A stretch of DNA of 56,003 nt. Source: Brevibacterium antiquum (GTDB lineage Bacteria > Actinomycetota > Actinomycetes > Actinomycetales > Brevibacteriaceae). This document shows positions 15,980-24,335 of this stretch, piece by piece. Each line of letters begins with the position of its first letter. Position 1 is the first letter of the stretch. Where the stretch lies: assembly GCF_016107655.1 (NCBI RefSeq), contig NZ_JABASX010000015.1:1-56003 (forward strand). The letters are read 5' to 3'. The notes beneath the pieces were generated by a model that saw nothing but the letters and a program-made list of their open reading frames with translations, had not been told where the DNA came from and did no database searches. The position numbers and the translations under genes are program-made.

Positions 15980-17190
15980 TGACGATCTACCAGGAGACAC
16001 TGAACGCCGACTTTGACGCGGCAGCTCCCGGCTATGCTGCGACGGCCCCCGGCACTGACGCGGCAACCCCCGATGCCGACGCAGAACTGACCGGGATGGT
16101 CGAATGCGTGTCCATCACCGAGGTCACGCACAACGTCAGAAGCTTCGAGCTCTTCGCCCCTTGGATGACTCGGATCGACTTCGAACCCGGACAGTACGTG
16201 ACGGTGCGCATCCCCGAACTCGAGTGTGAGCGCTGCTATTCGATCGCCTCGGCGCCGTTCGGGACGAACACATTCACTCTCACCGTCAAACGCGTGGACG
16301 GCGGCGCGGTCTCGACCTACCTGCACGATGTGCTCCGGGTCGGCGACCGGGTCCACGTCGACGGTCCGTACGGTCTGTTCAGCACCAGTTTCCATCCGGC
16401 CGCGAAGCACCTGTTCGTCTCCGGCGGCTCGGGCCTCTCCCCGATCATGTCGATGGTGAGGTCCCTGTTGTCGCGGTCCGCCGGTGCCCAGACCGACATC
16501 GTGCTCATCCACAACGCGGCCACTCCGGCCGACATCATCTTCCGGCTCGAACTCGAGCAGCTGGCCGAGGTCCCCGGCGTGAGCGTGGTGACGATGTGCT
16601 CGAGAGACTCCGCCGCTGAGGTGTGGGCCGGTCGCCGTGGTCGCATCACTTGCGAGACCCTCGCCGAGGTGGTTCCCGAGTTGGCAGATCGTGAGACCTT
16701 TGTCTGCGGTCCTGCCGATTACATGGCCGCAGTTCGAGTGATGCTCGACGAGCTCGGCGTGCTGGGGAGCCGGGTGCACGAGGAGTCCTTCGTCTTCGCA
16801 ACCTCACCAGCCGAGCGGTTGGCCAAACGGGCTCAGTTCGCAGAAGCCGAGGCGTCGACCGGAACAGCCCCGGGACGGGCAGCGGAGGCTGTCGGTCCAC
16901 CGCCGGGGTGCGGCTCGTCTCCGCTGAGGAGATTCGGCATCGACTTCACGAGCAGCGGCAAGCACGTCGAATGCGATCCTGAGACCACGGTTTTAGACGC
17001 AGCAGTCGAGGCCGGTATGGTCTTCCCGTCTTCATGCGAAGAGGGAATGTGTGGAACCTGCAAGTCAGTCCTGGTCAGCGGCGAGGTCGAGATGAACCAC
17101 GCAGGAGGCATCCGCCCCAAGGAGATCGCGGCCGGGAAGTTTCTGCCCTGCTGTTCGACGCCTTTGAGTGACCTCGTTGTGGAGCGGTGA
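15979..17190 (+). CDS. flavin/ferredoxin reductase component of the Rieske oxygenase (GbcB-like)
   Basis: 403 residues. A ~40-residue variable N-terminus precedes the FAD-binding domain (ERCYSIASAP, the RxYS-type flavin motif). The NAD(P)H-binding domain follows (LFVSGGSGLSPIMSMVRSLL ... FVCGPADYM). A C-terminal plant-type [2Fe-2S] ferredoxin has ligands C353, C358, C361 and C391 (SCEEGMCGTC ... LPCC). It transfers electrons from NAD(P)H to the Rieske protein encoded immediately upstream. The start ATG shares one base with that gene's TGA. The domain order matches GbcB and related hybrid reductases. Confidence 0.93.
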   Translation: MTIYQETLNADFDAAAPGYAATAPGTDAATPDADAELTGMVECVSITEVTHNVRSFELFAPWMTRIDFEPGQYVTVRIPELECERCYSIASAPFGTNTFTLTVKRVDGGAVSTYLHDVLRVGDRVHVDGPYGLFSTSFHPAAKHLFVSGGSGLSPIMSMVRSLLSRSAGAQTDIVLIHNAATPADIIFRLELEQLAEVPGVSVVTMCSRDSAAEVWAGRRGRITCETLAEVVPELADRETFVCGPADYMAAVRVMLDELGVLGSRVHEESFVFATSPAERLAKRAQFAEAEASTGTAPGRAAEAVGPPPGCGSSPLRRFGIDFTSSGKHVECDPETTVLDAAVEAGMVFPSSCEEGMCGTCKSVLVSGEVEMNHAGGIRPKEIAAGKFLPCCSTPLSDLVVER

Positions 17191-17196
17191 CTGAAC

Positions 17197-17328
17197 TCAG
17201 CCGACGGCGATGCTGACGACGATCTTCTGCACTCGGGGGATGAGCTCGTCGAGGTCCTGCCCCTCAATGCGGATCCACTGCTCCAGCTGAGCGGCCGAGA
17301 GCACGGACATGACCGCCTCGGCGTGCAG
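17197..17328 (-). pseudogene. C-terminal remnant of a regulator-like gene
   Basis: Reading leftward, an open stretch encodes about 43 residues ending 'EGQDLDELIPRVQKIVVSIAVG' and TGA at 17197-17199. This looks like the last helix region of an actinobacterial TetR-type regulator. No start or DNA-binding part is present, because the sequence to the right switches abruptly to a quinone oxidoreductase fragment on the other strand at about 17330. It lies next to two other gene fragments. The family call rests on a short stretch and is uncertain. Confidence 0.35.
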
Positions 17329-17330
17329 TC

Positions 17331-17810
17331 GTGCTCAAGGGCGCGACGGTGATCGGCACGACCTCGTCAGGGGAGAAGGCCGAGATCGCCCGGGCGAACG
17401 GAGCGAGCCATGTCTTCGGCTACGAGGACTTCGCCGATAAGACCCTGGAGGTCACCGACGGCATCGGCGCCACCGTCATCTATGACGGCGTCGGCAAGAC
17501 CACCTTCGACGGTGATCTCAAGGCCGTGCGCACCCGGGGCACGATCGTCGTCGTCGGCAACGCCAGCGGTCCGGTCGACGTCAACACGCTCAACACCTCG
17601 GGCTCGCTCTTCCTCACCCGCCCCACCGTTGCCGACCACGTCCGCACCGCAGATGAGATCCGCGGTCGTACAGATGAGGTCTTCGCGTGGATCCGCAGCG
17701 GAGACCTCAGGGTGAGCATCGGCGCCCGCTATTCCCTCGCCGAGGTGGCCGATGCCTTCACGGCACTCGAATCCCGGGCGACGACTGGAAAGATCATCCT
17801 CGAGCACTGA
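17331..17810 (+). pseudogene. C-terminal half of a quinone oxidoreductase / zinc-type alcohol dehydrogenase
   Basis: 159 residues match the second half of NADPH:quinone oxidoreductases (MDR family, normally about 320-330 residues). The segment begins in the Rossmann fold (LKGATVIGTTSSGEKAEIARANGASHVFGY), continues 'GATVIYDGVGKTTFDGDLKAVRTRGTIVVVGNASG', and ends with the usual 'LAEVADAFTALESRATTGKIIL'. The N-terminal catalytic half and the first part of the dinucleotide loop are missing, and no ribosome site precedes the first codon. It is therefore a truncated gene, joined to a remnant on the opposite strand. It could still be translated, but is probably inactive. Confidence 0.8.
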
Positions 17811-18456
17811 TCACTGCTGCTTGAGTTTGGTCTCCCGCAGCCCGTACGTACCCAGCACATAGGGCTTGAAGTCGACGACCTCGCTGCTGATTCCGTACAG
17901 CGCCTTCTGCTGGATCTTCGCGTAGAGCTCGTTCTGCTTGTCCGGCCGGGGGAGATGAAGGAGCTTGCCGGATCCCCGTAGCCGGCAGAGACGACATCGA
18001 CGACGGATTTCCGGTCGACCGCATAGGACGTCGCCCGGCGCACCTTCGGGTCGTCGAGACCTTCGACGGTGGTGTTGAGGTTGAAGTAGAGGATCTTCGT
18101 CGCTTCGAAGGCGGTGGCCGAGACATCCTGCGAGCGGTCCATGGTGCTCATGCTCAAGGGGACAGGCTCCTCATCGATGTGAGCCTGACCGCCCTGGAGC
18201 TGGAGTCTGCGGGTGTTGTCCTCGGAGACCACATTGAATGTCACCGAGTGCAGACTCGGCACACTCTCTTCCCAGTAGTCGTCGTCGCTTGCGTCCCGCG
18301 CGTAGTTGAGTGAGAAGAGGACGTCATCGGCCGTGAGCTCCGTGCAGCTGTGGAACTTCACGTTCTCACCCAGATCGCACGTCCACGAGAGCTAGTCCTT
18401 CGACTTCTTCCAGTCCGTCGCGAGACCTGGAACAACTCCGGTCCCATCGGATTTGT
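17811..18456 (-). pseudogene. decayed peptide ABC transporter substrate-binding protein (SBP family 5)
   Basis: Three pieces of one family 5 binding protein can be read leftward. First comes 'NKSDGTGVVPGLATDWKKSKD', then an in-frame TAG at 18393-18395. The second piece, 'GENVKFHSCTELTADDVLFS', runs on to 'KVRRATSYAVDRKSVVDVVSAGYGDP'. After a frameshift and internal loss near 17940-17960, a C-terminal piece reads 'KQNELYAKIQQKALYG' and ends at TGA 17811-17813. Intact members have about 500 residues; here about 200 remain. Stop, frameshift and both-end truncation make it a clear pseudogene. It abuts the stop codon of the epimerase gene. Confidence 0.85.
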
Positions 18457-19524
18457 TCAGCGCAGAACGAAGCCCGGAACCAGCTCATCGCGGGGATCGA
18501 CGACGAACGTGCAGGTGGAGACCTTGTGCGCGCTCGCCTCGATGATCGGGATGACGCCGTCCTTCACCTCGGCGAGGACAGCGGCTCGGAATCGAGTGCC
18601 GATGATCGACTCGTGGAGAAGAGTCTGGCCGGCTGCCAATTCTCCGCTGGCGTGGAGAAGGCCGATTCGCGCTGCCGTCCCGGACCCGCACGGGGATCGG
18701 TCGACCTGGCCGTCGGCGAAGACGGTCACGTTCCGGTGGTGGAGCTCACCACCTGGCCCTAGGCCGAGGCGATTGACGATGATGGTGCCGTAGATCCCGC
18801 TCAGTCTGCTGTCGCTGCGATGCTGTGACAGCGGATGATCGGCCAACGCCGTCTTCACCCGGCGTCCGAGGCTGATGAGTTCGTTGAGATTCTCCGGCAC
18901 GACCGTGAGGCCGATTCGGTCCGCGTCGAGGCAGGCATAGATCGCGCCACCCCAAGCGAGATCGACGTTGACCGATTGTCGACCGGAGCTGGACTCTTCT
19001 CCTCCCATCGCGCTCTTCGGCGGCCCGTCATCGCAGCTGATATCGATTTCGATGTCGGAGGCGATGACTCCACAGGCGACGTTGATGAAATCGACCGAGG
19101 TGACTTCGCCGTCGGGGCCGGTATGGACGGTGGCGGTGACACGGCCCGAGGGGACGTCGATGACGACATCGGTGACTCCCGATTCAGAAGCGGTCACCAA
19201 TCCGGATTCGACTGCCCATGTTCCCAAAGCGATCGTCCCGTGGCCGCAGGCAGTGGAGAATCCGTCCTTGTGCCAGAACAGGACTCCGAAGTCGGCACCG
19301 TCGTCATCGGGGGCAGTGACGAATCCGCCGTACATATCGGCATGCCCACGCGGCTCGAAGACCAGCAGTCGGCGCAGTCCGTCGACCGCCTCGCTGCCGA
19401 TCGCGTTCATCCGCTTCTCTGCCACGGTGGAACCCGGGATATCCACAGGGGGATCGGCGACGATCCGGAAAGGCTCCCCTCCGGTGTGATAGTCGATCGT
19501 GGTGATCGTGGCCTGTCCGCTCAT
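18457..19524 (-). CDS. proline racemase-superfamily epimerase (4-hydroxyproline 2-epimerase-like)
   Basis: 355 residues of the proline racemase superfamily. Both catalytic cysteines are present: C93 in 'STACGHGTIALG' and C279 in 'DRSPCGSGTAAR'. This Cys/Cys pair fits proline racemase or 4-hydroxyproline 2-epimerase and argues against trans-3-hydroxyproline dehydratase, where the second is Thr. The typical N-terminus 'TIDYHTGGEPFRIV' supports the ATG at 19524; the longer open frame to 19770 lies inside the upstream gene. It follows the flavoenzyme gene by four bases, so the two are one operon. It probably inverts the alpha carbon of proline, hydroxyproline or their N-methyl derivatives. Confidence 0.92.
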   Translation of the reverse strand: MSGQATITTIDYHTGGEPFRIVADPPVDIPGSTVAEKRMNAIGSEAVDGLRRLLVFEPRGHADMYGGFVTAPDDDGADFGVLFWHKDGFSTACGHGTIALGTWAVESGLVTASESGVTDVVIDVPSGRVTATVHTGPDGEVTSVDFINVACGVIASDIEIDISCDDGPPKSAMGGEESSSGRQSVNVDLAWGGAIYACLDADRIGLTVVPENLNELISLGRRVKTALADHPLSQHRSDSRLSGIYGTIIVNRLGLGPGGELHHRNVTVFADGQVDRSPCGSGTAARIGLLHASGELAAGQTLLHESIIGTRFRAAVLAEVKDGVIPIIEASAHKVSTCTFVVDPRDELVPGFVLR

Positions 19525-19528
19525 CTGC

Positions 19529-21613
19529 CTAGAGCCCCATTCCCACTCGCAGTCCTTCGAGGACCGCGGCGTGGACGTTGCGTGAGGCGACCGCATCACC
19601 GATCCGGTACAGCGCGAAGGGAGCGCTCGCCTCGGCGGCGGGGCCCGGGGAGGCCGATCCGGGGGTGACTGCTCTGCTGTCGCGATCCGGCTGGGTGCGA
19701 CCGTGGACCCAGGCGTCGAGTTCGATCTCACCGTGATTGCTCGAGTGCGGTTTGAGATCGAAGTAGACATCGTCGTTGGGCGTGGTTCCGAAATCGACGA
19801 CTACGGCATCGGTCTCTATCTCGGTCTCGATGCCCGAGTAATCATTGCGCAGTCGTGCGGTGACCAACTTGCCCGCGATCTTCGGCTTCGCCGCGAGCCT
19901 CTCGCCGAGGTGGACGGTGACCCCGAATTCGGAGAACACCTGGAGGTAGGCGGGGGAGTTCATCGATCCGACATCGACGCCGATGGTGCGTTCGGGGCTG
20001 ACATAGGTAACCTCCTGACCGTTGCGGGCCAGGTGCTCGACGGCGTCGAGGGCAGGGTAGAAGCCATGGTCGTCGAAGACGAGGACCCGGGACTTGTTGC
20101 GCAGGCTGTCATCCATGACGTCCCAGACGTCGAACGAGGGCCCCTCCTCACGGAAGGGGTAGCCGGCGTCGGGGACACCGCCGGTGGCGACGATGACGAC
20201 ATCGGGTGACAGTGCATGGATGTCGTCCGCCTCGGCGAAGGTGTCCACGCGGATGTCGACGCCGTGCTTCCTGCACTGCTGCTCCCTCCAATCGATGATG
20301 CCGATGAGGTCACGGCGACGCTGGGAGCGTGCAGCGATCTTCACCTGACCGCCCACCGCAGAGTCGGCCTCGAGCAGGGTCACCCGGTGCCCACGCACTG
20401 CAGCCACGCGTGCGGCTTCGAGGCCGGCGGGACCGGCGCCGACGATGACGACGTGCTTGGGGCCGGACTCGACGTCGCGGGTGATCTCCTGTGGCAGATC
20501 GGCCTCGCGTCCGCTCGCTGGGTTGTGGATGCAGGTTGCAGCCCCGGAGGTGTAGATGCTGTCGAGGCACATGTTCGCCCCCACGCACGGGCGGATGTCA
20601 TCCTCCCGCTTCTCCTCGATCTTCTTCACCAGATAGGGGTCAGCAAGCTGCGCCCGGGTCATGCCCACGAGGTCGACGCAGCCATCTTCGATCGCAAACC
20701 GGGCCGTGGGCGCATCGGCGATGCGAGCGGCGTGGAGAACGGGGATGTCGATCGCTTCGCGGATGCGACGGCAGGTTTCGAGCCAGGGTGCCGAGGGGGT
20801 GCCCATGCCGGGGATCGCCTCGGCGAGCTCCTTGTCTGAGCTGATGCTTCCGACGTTGAGGTTGAGGAAATCGACGCCGTGGGCCGCGTACTCCCGCAGC
20901 ACATCGGTGGCCACATCTTCGGTGATGCCGTCCTCGAGCTGTTCGAGGACTGACATGCGGACGCCGAGGGCGAGGCCCTCCGAGGCGCCGCGCATCGCGT
21001 CGATGATTTGGAGCGGGAAGCGCATCCGGGCCGCGAGGTCACCGTTGTACTCATCGGTGCGCTCGTTGAAGCGGGAGGCGAAGAAGTAGTCGATGAGGTG
21101 GCCGGTGTGGAGGAACTCCAGACCGTCGAATCCTGCTGCTTTGACTCGAGCCGTGGCCGCCGCGAAGTCCTCGACCACCCGCTCGATGTCGAATTCCTCC
21201 ATGCCCTTCGTGAAGGAGCGGTGAGTAGGTTCGCGGTGACGGCTCGAGGAGATGAGAGGCAGCCAATCGGCGGTGAAGTTCGAGTTGCGCGGGCCGAGGT
21301 GGGTCAGCTGGATCATCACTGCGGTCCCCTCGGCATGGCAGTCCTCGGCGATGGCGGACAGCCAGGGAATCACCTCGTCGGTGGAGAGGTCGACATTGCC
21401 GAAGGCGGCGGGGGAGTCCTTGGACACAATGGCCGAGCCGGCTGTCATCGTCAGTCCCACCCCACCGCGGGCCTTCTCCCGGTGGTAGAGACGGTAGCGG
21501 TCCTTGGGCATGCCGAGTTCGGTGTAGGCCGGCTCATGCGCTGTGGAGACGATGCGGTTCTTGAGCTGCACCGGGCCCAAGGTGAAGGGCTGGAGCAGAG
21601 GATCGTGGGACAT
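19529..21613 (-). CDS. OYE-type NADH:flavin oxidoreductase, N-methylproline demethylase-like
   Basis: 694 residues with the 2,4-dienoyl-CoA-reductase architecture. An N-terminal FMN TIM barrel ([20 protein letters not shown]) occupies about residues 1-340. A [4Fe-4S] cluster motif follows (CVGANMCLD ... ATCIHNP). The C-terminal part is FAD/NAD-binding with '[20 protein letters not shown]'. Relatives include DgcA (dimethylglycine demethylation) and N-methylproline demethylases. A GAAGGAGG ribosome site precedes the ATG. Its operon partner is the proline racemase-family epimerase, and a GntR regulator is divergent. I infer removal of the remaining N-methyl after Rieske-type demethylation of a proline betaine. 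Confidence 0.9.
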   Translation of the reverse strand: MSHDPLLQPFTLGPVQLKNRIVSTAHEPAYTELGMPKDRYRLYHREKARGGVGLTMTAGSAIVSKDSPAAFGNVDLSTDEVIPWLSAIAEDCHAEGTAVMIQLTHLGPRNSNFTADWLPLISSSRHREPTHRSFTKGMEEFDIERVVEDFAAATARVKAAGFDGLEFLHTGHLIDYFFASRFNERTDEYNGDLAARMRFPLQIIDAMRGASEGLALGVRMSVLEQLEDGITEDVATDVLREYAAHGVDFLNLNVGSISSDKELAEAIPGMGTPSAPWLETCRRIREAIDIPVLHAARIADAPTARFAIEDGCVDLVGMTRAQLADPYLVKKIEEKREDDIRPCVGANMCLDSIYTSGAATCIHNPASGREADLPQEITRDVESGPKHVVIVGAGPAGLEAARVAAVRGHRVTLLEADSAVGGQVKIAARSQRRRDLIGIIDWREQQCRKHGVDIRVDTFAEADDIHALSPDVVIVATGGVPDAGYPFREEGPSFDVWDVMDDSLRNKSRVLVFDDHGFYPALDAVEHLARNGQEVTYVSPERTIGVDVGSMNSPAYLQVFSEFGVTVHLGERLAAKPKIAGKLVTARLRNDYSGIETEIETDAVVVDFGTTPNDDVYFDLKPHSSNHGEIELDAWVHGRTQPDRDSRAVTPGSASPGPAAEASAPFALYRIGDAVASRNVHAAVLEGLRVGMGL

Positions 21614-21698
21614 GGTTCCTCCTTCTTCGCAGGAACGACAGTGGTCACTTCGCAGGAACCACAGCGGGGTTTCGACGACGCCAAGTGGGTGGTAGTCG

Positions 21699-21739
21699 AT
21701 AACCGATTACTTCACTCAATCGTGAGTCGTTGTGGTTAT
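21699..21739. promoter_or_regulatory. candidate GntR operator in the divergent region
   Basis: ATAACC (21699-21704) and GGTTAT (21734-21739) are perfect inverted arms around a nested ACTCA-ATCG-TGAGT (21714-21727). The centres coincide within about 1.5 bp. The site lies between the flavoenzyme gene (start 21613) and the GntR gene (start 21767), so it could serve both. The nested layout is seen directly; binding by the GntR protein is inferred. Confidence 0.5.
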
Positions 21740-21766
21740 GCTGTCAATAGCCATCGAAGGAGAGTT

Positions 21767-22498
21767 TTGATCAGAAGCGAGTCCTCCACCTCTGCTGCGA
21801 AGCGACAGGCACCGACGCCGAGGCCTGCACCGGCGCCTGCCCCGGTGCGACCGGAGTCGGCTCCGTCGCTGCGGGAGCATGCGCTTGTCGTCATCCGCCA
21901 TGCGATCACAACCGGTGATCTCGCCGAGGACACGATCTACTCGGCGGCGGGGCTGGCCAAGCAGTTGGGGATCTCGTTGAGCCCGGTCAGGGAGGCCATG
22001 ATGTCTCTCGTGACAGAGGGAACCGTCGAGGCCGTGCCGAATCGCGGCTTCCGTCTGGTTCCGGTGACGCGGGAAGACCTGGAGGAGATCATCCGGATCA
22101 GAGCGCTGCTTGCCGATCCGGCAGTGGAAGCTCTGTGCTCCCGTGCTGTGGAGGATCCGACATCATGCGAGGCCGCACTCGGTGATCTGCGCCGGAATGC
22201 CGAGGACGCTCTGGCCGCTGCCGCCCGGGACGACACGATCGGATTCATGACTGCCGATCGCCTGTTCCACGAACACCTTCTCGAATACGGGCTCGGCAGG
22301 AGAGCTGCAGAGATCAGCCTGCGCCTGCGCGACCAGTCGCGAGTCTTCGCGGCGCACTCGATCGCCTCGGTCGTCGACAGCGAGTCGGCTCGGCAGATCG
22401 TCGACCTCGTCGGACTCATCGAGGCAGGCCGCTCTGAGGAGGCACGTGCCCTCGTCGTCGACAACCTCTTCTATTTCAAACGCGCCATAGATCGCTAG
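21767..22498 (+). CDS. GntR-family regulator with FCD ligand domain (FadR subfamily)
   Basis: 243 residues from a TTG start with GAAGGAGA four bases upstream. The open frame runs far upstream, but that part overlaps the divergent gene. A Pro/Ala-rich N-terminal tail (APTPRPAPAPAPVRPE) precedes the winged helix (about 45-110, 'GLAKQLGISLSPVREAMMSL' and 'GTVEAVPNRGFRLVPV'). An all-helical FCD domain follows, with 'DRLFHEHLLEYG' in the metal/ligand-binding region. It is probably the repressor of the divergent N-methylproline/epimerase operon and perhaps of the MHS transporter that ends flush against it. Confidence 0.92.
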   Translation: MIRSESSTSAAKRQAPTPRPAPAPAPVRPESAPSLREHALVVIRHAITTGDLAEDTIYSAAGLAKQLGISLSPVREAMMSLVTEGTVEAVPNRGFRLVPVTREDLEEIIRIRALLADPAVEALCSRAVEDPTSCEAALGDLRRNAEDALAAAARDDTIGFMTADRLFHEHLLEYGLGRRAAEISLRLRDQSRVFAAHSIASVVDSESARQIVDLVGLIEAGRSEEARALVVDNLFYFKRAIDR

Positions 22499-24022
22499 CT
22501 AGACCTGAGCCACGACCGGGATCGGCATGGTGTCCATATCGAGGTCGGGGTTGTCATCCTGGGTGCGGGCAAGTTCGACGGCTTCCTCGTGCGTGTTGAC
22601 CGTCGGGAACGACCCCGGCAGCGGCCGGTGTGCAGATTCCTTCATGAGCAGCACGGCAACGAGAGCAACGACGGAGAAGAACATGATGTAGAACGCGGGC
22701 ATGTACGAGTTGCCGGTGGCGTCGATGAGCGCCTGGCTGACCAGCGGTGTGGTGCCGCCGAACAGAGAGACTCCGAGGTTGAACGTCAGGCCCATTGCAC
22801 CGTAGCGCGAGGCCGTCGGGAACAGGGCAGGAAGCGTCGACGCCAGGCAGGCGATGTAGAAGCCCGCCGGAACCGCAACTATGAACAAGGCAATCGTGAT
22901 CGCCCACATCTCACCGATCTGCATGATGGCGAACGCCGGAACGATGAGCACGATCGTGGCAGCTGCCGCGACAATGAAGACGAACTTGCGTCCCAGTCGG
23001 TCCGAGAGCCTGCCGATGAGCGGAAGGCACAGGGACATGATCACGAGCACCGGAATAGTGGCCGTGGCTGCTTGGACGTTCGAGACCTTGACAGTCTCCT
23101 CGAGATAGGTCGGCATGAAGCTCGTGAGAGCGTAGCCAACCGTCTGCGAGCCGGCGACGATGGCGATGCCGATGAGGATCTCTTTCCAGAAGTGACGGAC
23201 GACGCCGATCAGACCGTGGCGAGCGTACTTATCGTCCTTGACCTTCACATCGAGACCTTCGGCAACCGAGGCTTCGAAGCTGGGGGTCTCTGGAATCTTC
23301 AGTCGGAACCAGATGGCGACGGCGCCAAGGGGGATTGCGATGAGGAACGGGATCCTCCAACCGCCGTCGACCATGGCTGTCTCACCTGCGACGCTGGTTG
23401 AGACGATGGTGGTGATGGCGACGGTGCCCGCACCCGCTGCGAAGCCGAGGTAGGAGCCGACATCGAGCCAGGAGGCCCAGAAACCACGGGACTTGTCAGG
23501 AGCGAATTCGGAGACGTAGGTGGTGGCACCGGCGTATTCGCCGCCGGTGGAGAAGCCCTGGATCATCTTGAGCAGGTAGAGAGGGATGATGACCCACAGG
23601 CCGATCTGAGCTGCGGTAGGCAGCACGCCGATGAGTGCGGTGGCGGTGGCCATCGTGGCCATGGTGAAGAAGAGGACCTTCTGGCGCCCGATCTTGTCGC
23701 CCAACGGTCCCAGGATCATGCCGCCGAGGGGGCGGACGAGGAAGGAGACTGCGAAACCGAACAGGGTGACGAGGAGCCCCATCTGCCTGTCCATGCCCTC
23801 AGTGAAGACGGTCGTCATGGTGACGGCGAGGTAGCCGTAGACACCGAAGTCGAACCACTCCATGAAGTTGCCGACTGTGGTTCCGCCTATTGCGGTGCGA
23901 ATGGACTTCTGCTCGATGACGATGCAGTGGTCGGCCTCCAAGCGCTTCTTCTTGAGAGCCTTCCGCTCCCGGCGAGACGGCTTTGCCCCATCCGGTACGG
24001 GGGTTGCTTGGCCTTCTGACAT
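22499..24022 (-). CDS. MHS-family MFS transporter (ProP-like metabolite:H+ symporter)
   Basis: 507 residues and 12 membrane helices. Sugar/metabolite symporter signatures are visible: 'GNFMEWFDFGVYGYLA' in helix 1, 'RPLGGMILGPLGDKIGRQKVL' in loop 2-3 and 'GFSTGGEYAGATTYVSEFAP'. These are typical of the MHS family, which includes the proline/betaine carrier ProP, so it is a sensible importer for the betaine/proline island. Its stop codon abuts the stop of the convergent GntR gene with no spacer (TAG/CTA at 22496-22501). A CRP-like site lies 128 bp upstream of the start. Confidence 0.93.
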   Translation of the reverse strand: MSEGQATPVPDGAKPSRRERKALKKKRLEADHCIVIEQKSIRTAIGGTTVGNFMEWFDFGVYGYLAVTMTTVFTEGMDRQMGLLVTLFGFAVSFLVRPLGGMILGPLGDKIGRQKVLFFTMATMATATALIGVLPTAAQIGLWVIIPLYLLKMIQGFSTGGEYAGATTYVSEFAPDKSRGFWASWLDVGSYLGFAAGAGTVAITTIVSTSVAGETAMVDGGWRIPFLIAIPLGAVAIWFRLKIPETPSFEASVAEGLDVKVKDDKYARHGLIGVVRHFWKEILIGIAIVAGSQTVGYALTSFMPTYLEETVKVSNVQAATATIPVLVIMSLCLPLIGRLSDRLGRKFVFIVAAAATIVLIVPAFAIMQIGEMWAITIALFIVAVPAGFYIACLASTLPALFPTASRYGAMGLTFNLGVSLFGGTTPLVSQALIDATGNSYMPAFYIMFFSVVALVAVLLMKESAHRPLPGSFPTVNTHEEAVELARTQDDNPDLDMDTMPIPVVAQV

Positions 24023-24149
24023 CAGTGGTTCCTCGTTTCAGATGCATTTCGATCTTCTACCGCCCGTCGAACCTGAGGGTTCCAGGGCGTTCGGTTTTCG
24101 ACAATGCTGAACATCTTTACTCGATTAAACACCCATGTCAACAAATTTG

Positions 24150-24163
24150 GTGATCCAGATCAC
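24150..24163. promoter_or_regulatory. CRP/GlxR-like operator upstream of the MHS transporter
   Basis: GTGATCCAGATCAC has perfect 6-bp arms and fits GTGA-N6-TCAC, the core of the CRP/GlxR consensus. The outermost consensus bases are G and G instead of T and A. At 128 bp upstream of the start codon, its distance suits an activator or catabolite-control site. Judged by eye. Confidence 0.45.
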
Positions 24164-24291
24164 GATGAATTGTCGTTCGGATAAGTATTCAGTGGGACTG
24201 CTGCAAGCGACCGGGGTATTTACCTCAGGTGAACCTGTGGTTATTAGGAGCAGTCGCGGCGGAGGGGTTTTGGGCGTGCGAATGGGAGATT

Positions 24292-24327
24292 CGCGTCAGC
24301 TGACGCGTCAGTTCGAGGTGCACCTCG
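24292..24327. terminator. cluster of three palindromes downstream of the sigma-factor gene
   Basis: CGCGTCAGCTGACGCG (24292-24307, perfect 16 bp), TGACGCGTCA (24301-24310, overlapping the first) and CGAGGTGCACCTCG (24314-24327, perfect 14 bp) lie 9-44 bases beyond the stop of the gene ending at 24336. They could fold into alternative hairpins and end leftward transcription. No T-run follows, so either a factor-dependent terminator or a protein-binding site is possible. Confidence 0.4.
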
Positions 24328-24335
24328 GTCTCGGA

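Larger units (their letters stand above)
24023..24335. other. intergenic region between the MHS transporter and the fused sigma-factor gene
   Basis: This 313-bp stretch carries the promoter side of the MHS gene, including a CRP-like palindrome at 24150-24163 in a relatively AT-rich segment. At its right end a cluster of three palindromes (24292-24327) lies downstream of the sigma-factor gene's stop. No ORF with a credible ribosome site and no RNA gene was seen. Confidence 0.5.

Noticed and set aside
18457..18813. Trans-3-hydroxyproline dehydratase as identity of the racemase-family gene
   Set aside because: That enzyme normally has Thr in place of the second catalytic Cys; here C279 is present in PCGSGT, favouring an epimerase or racemase.
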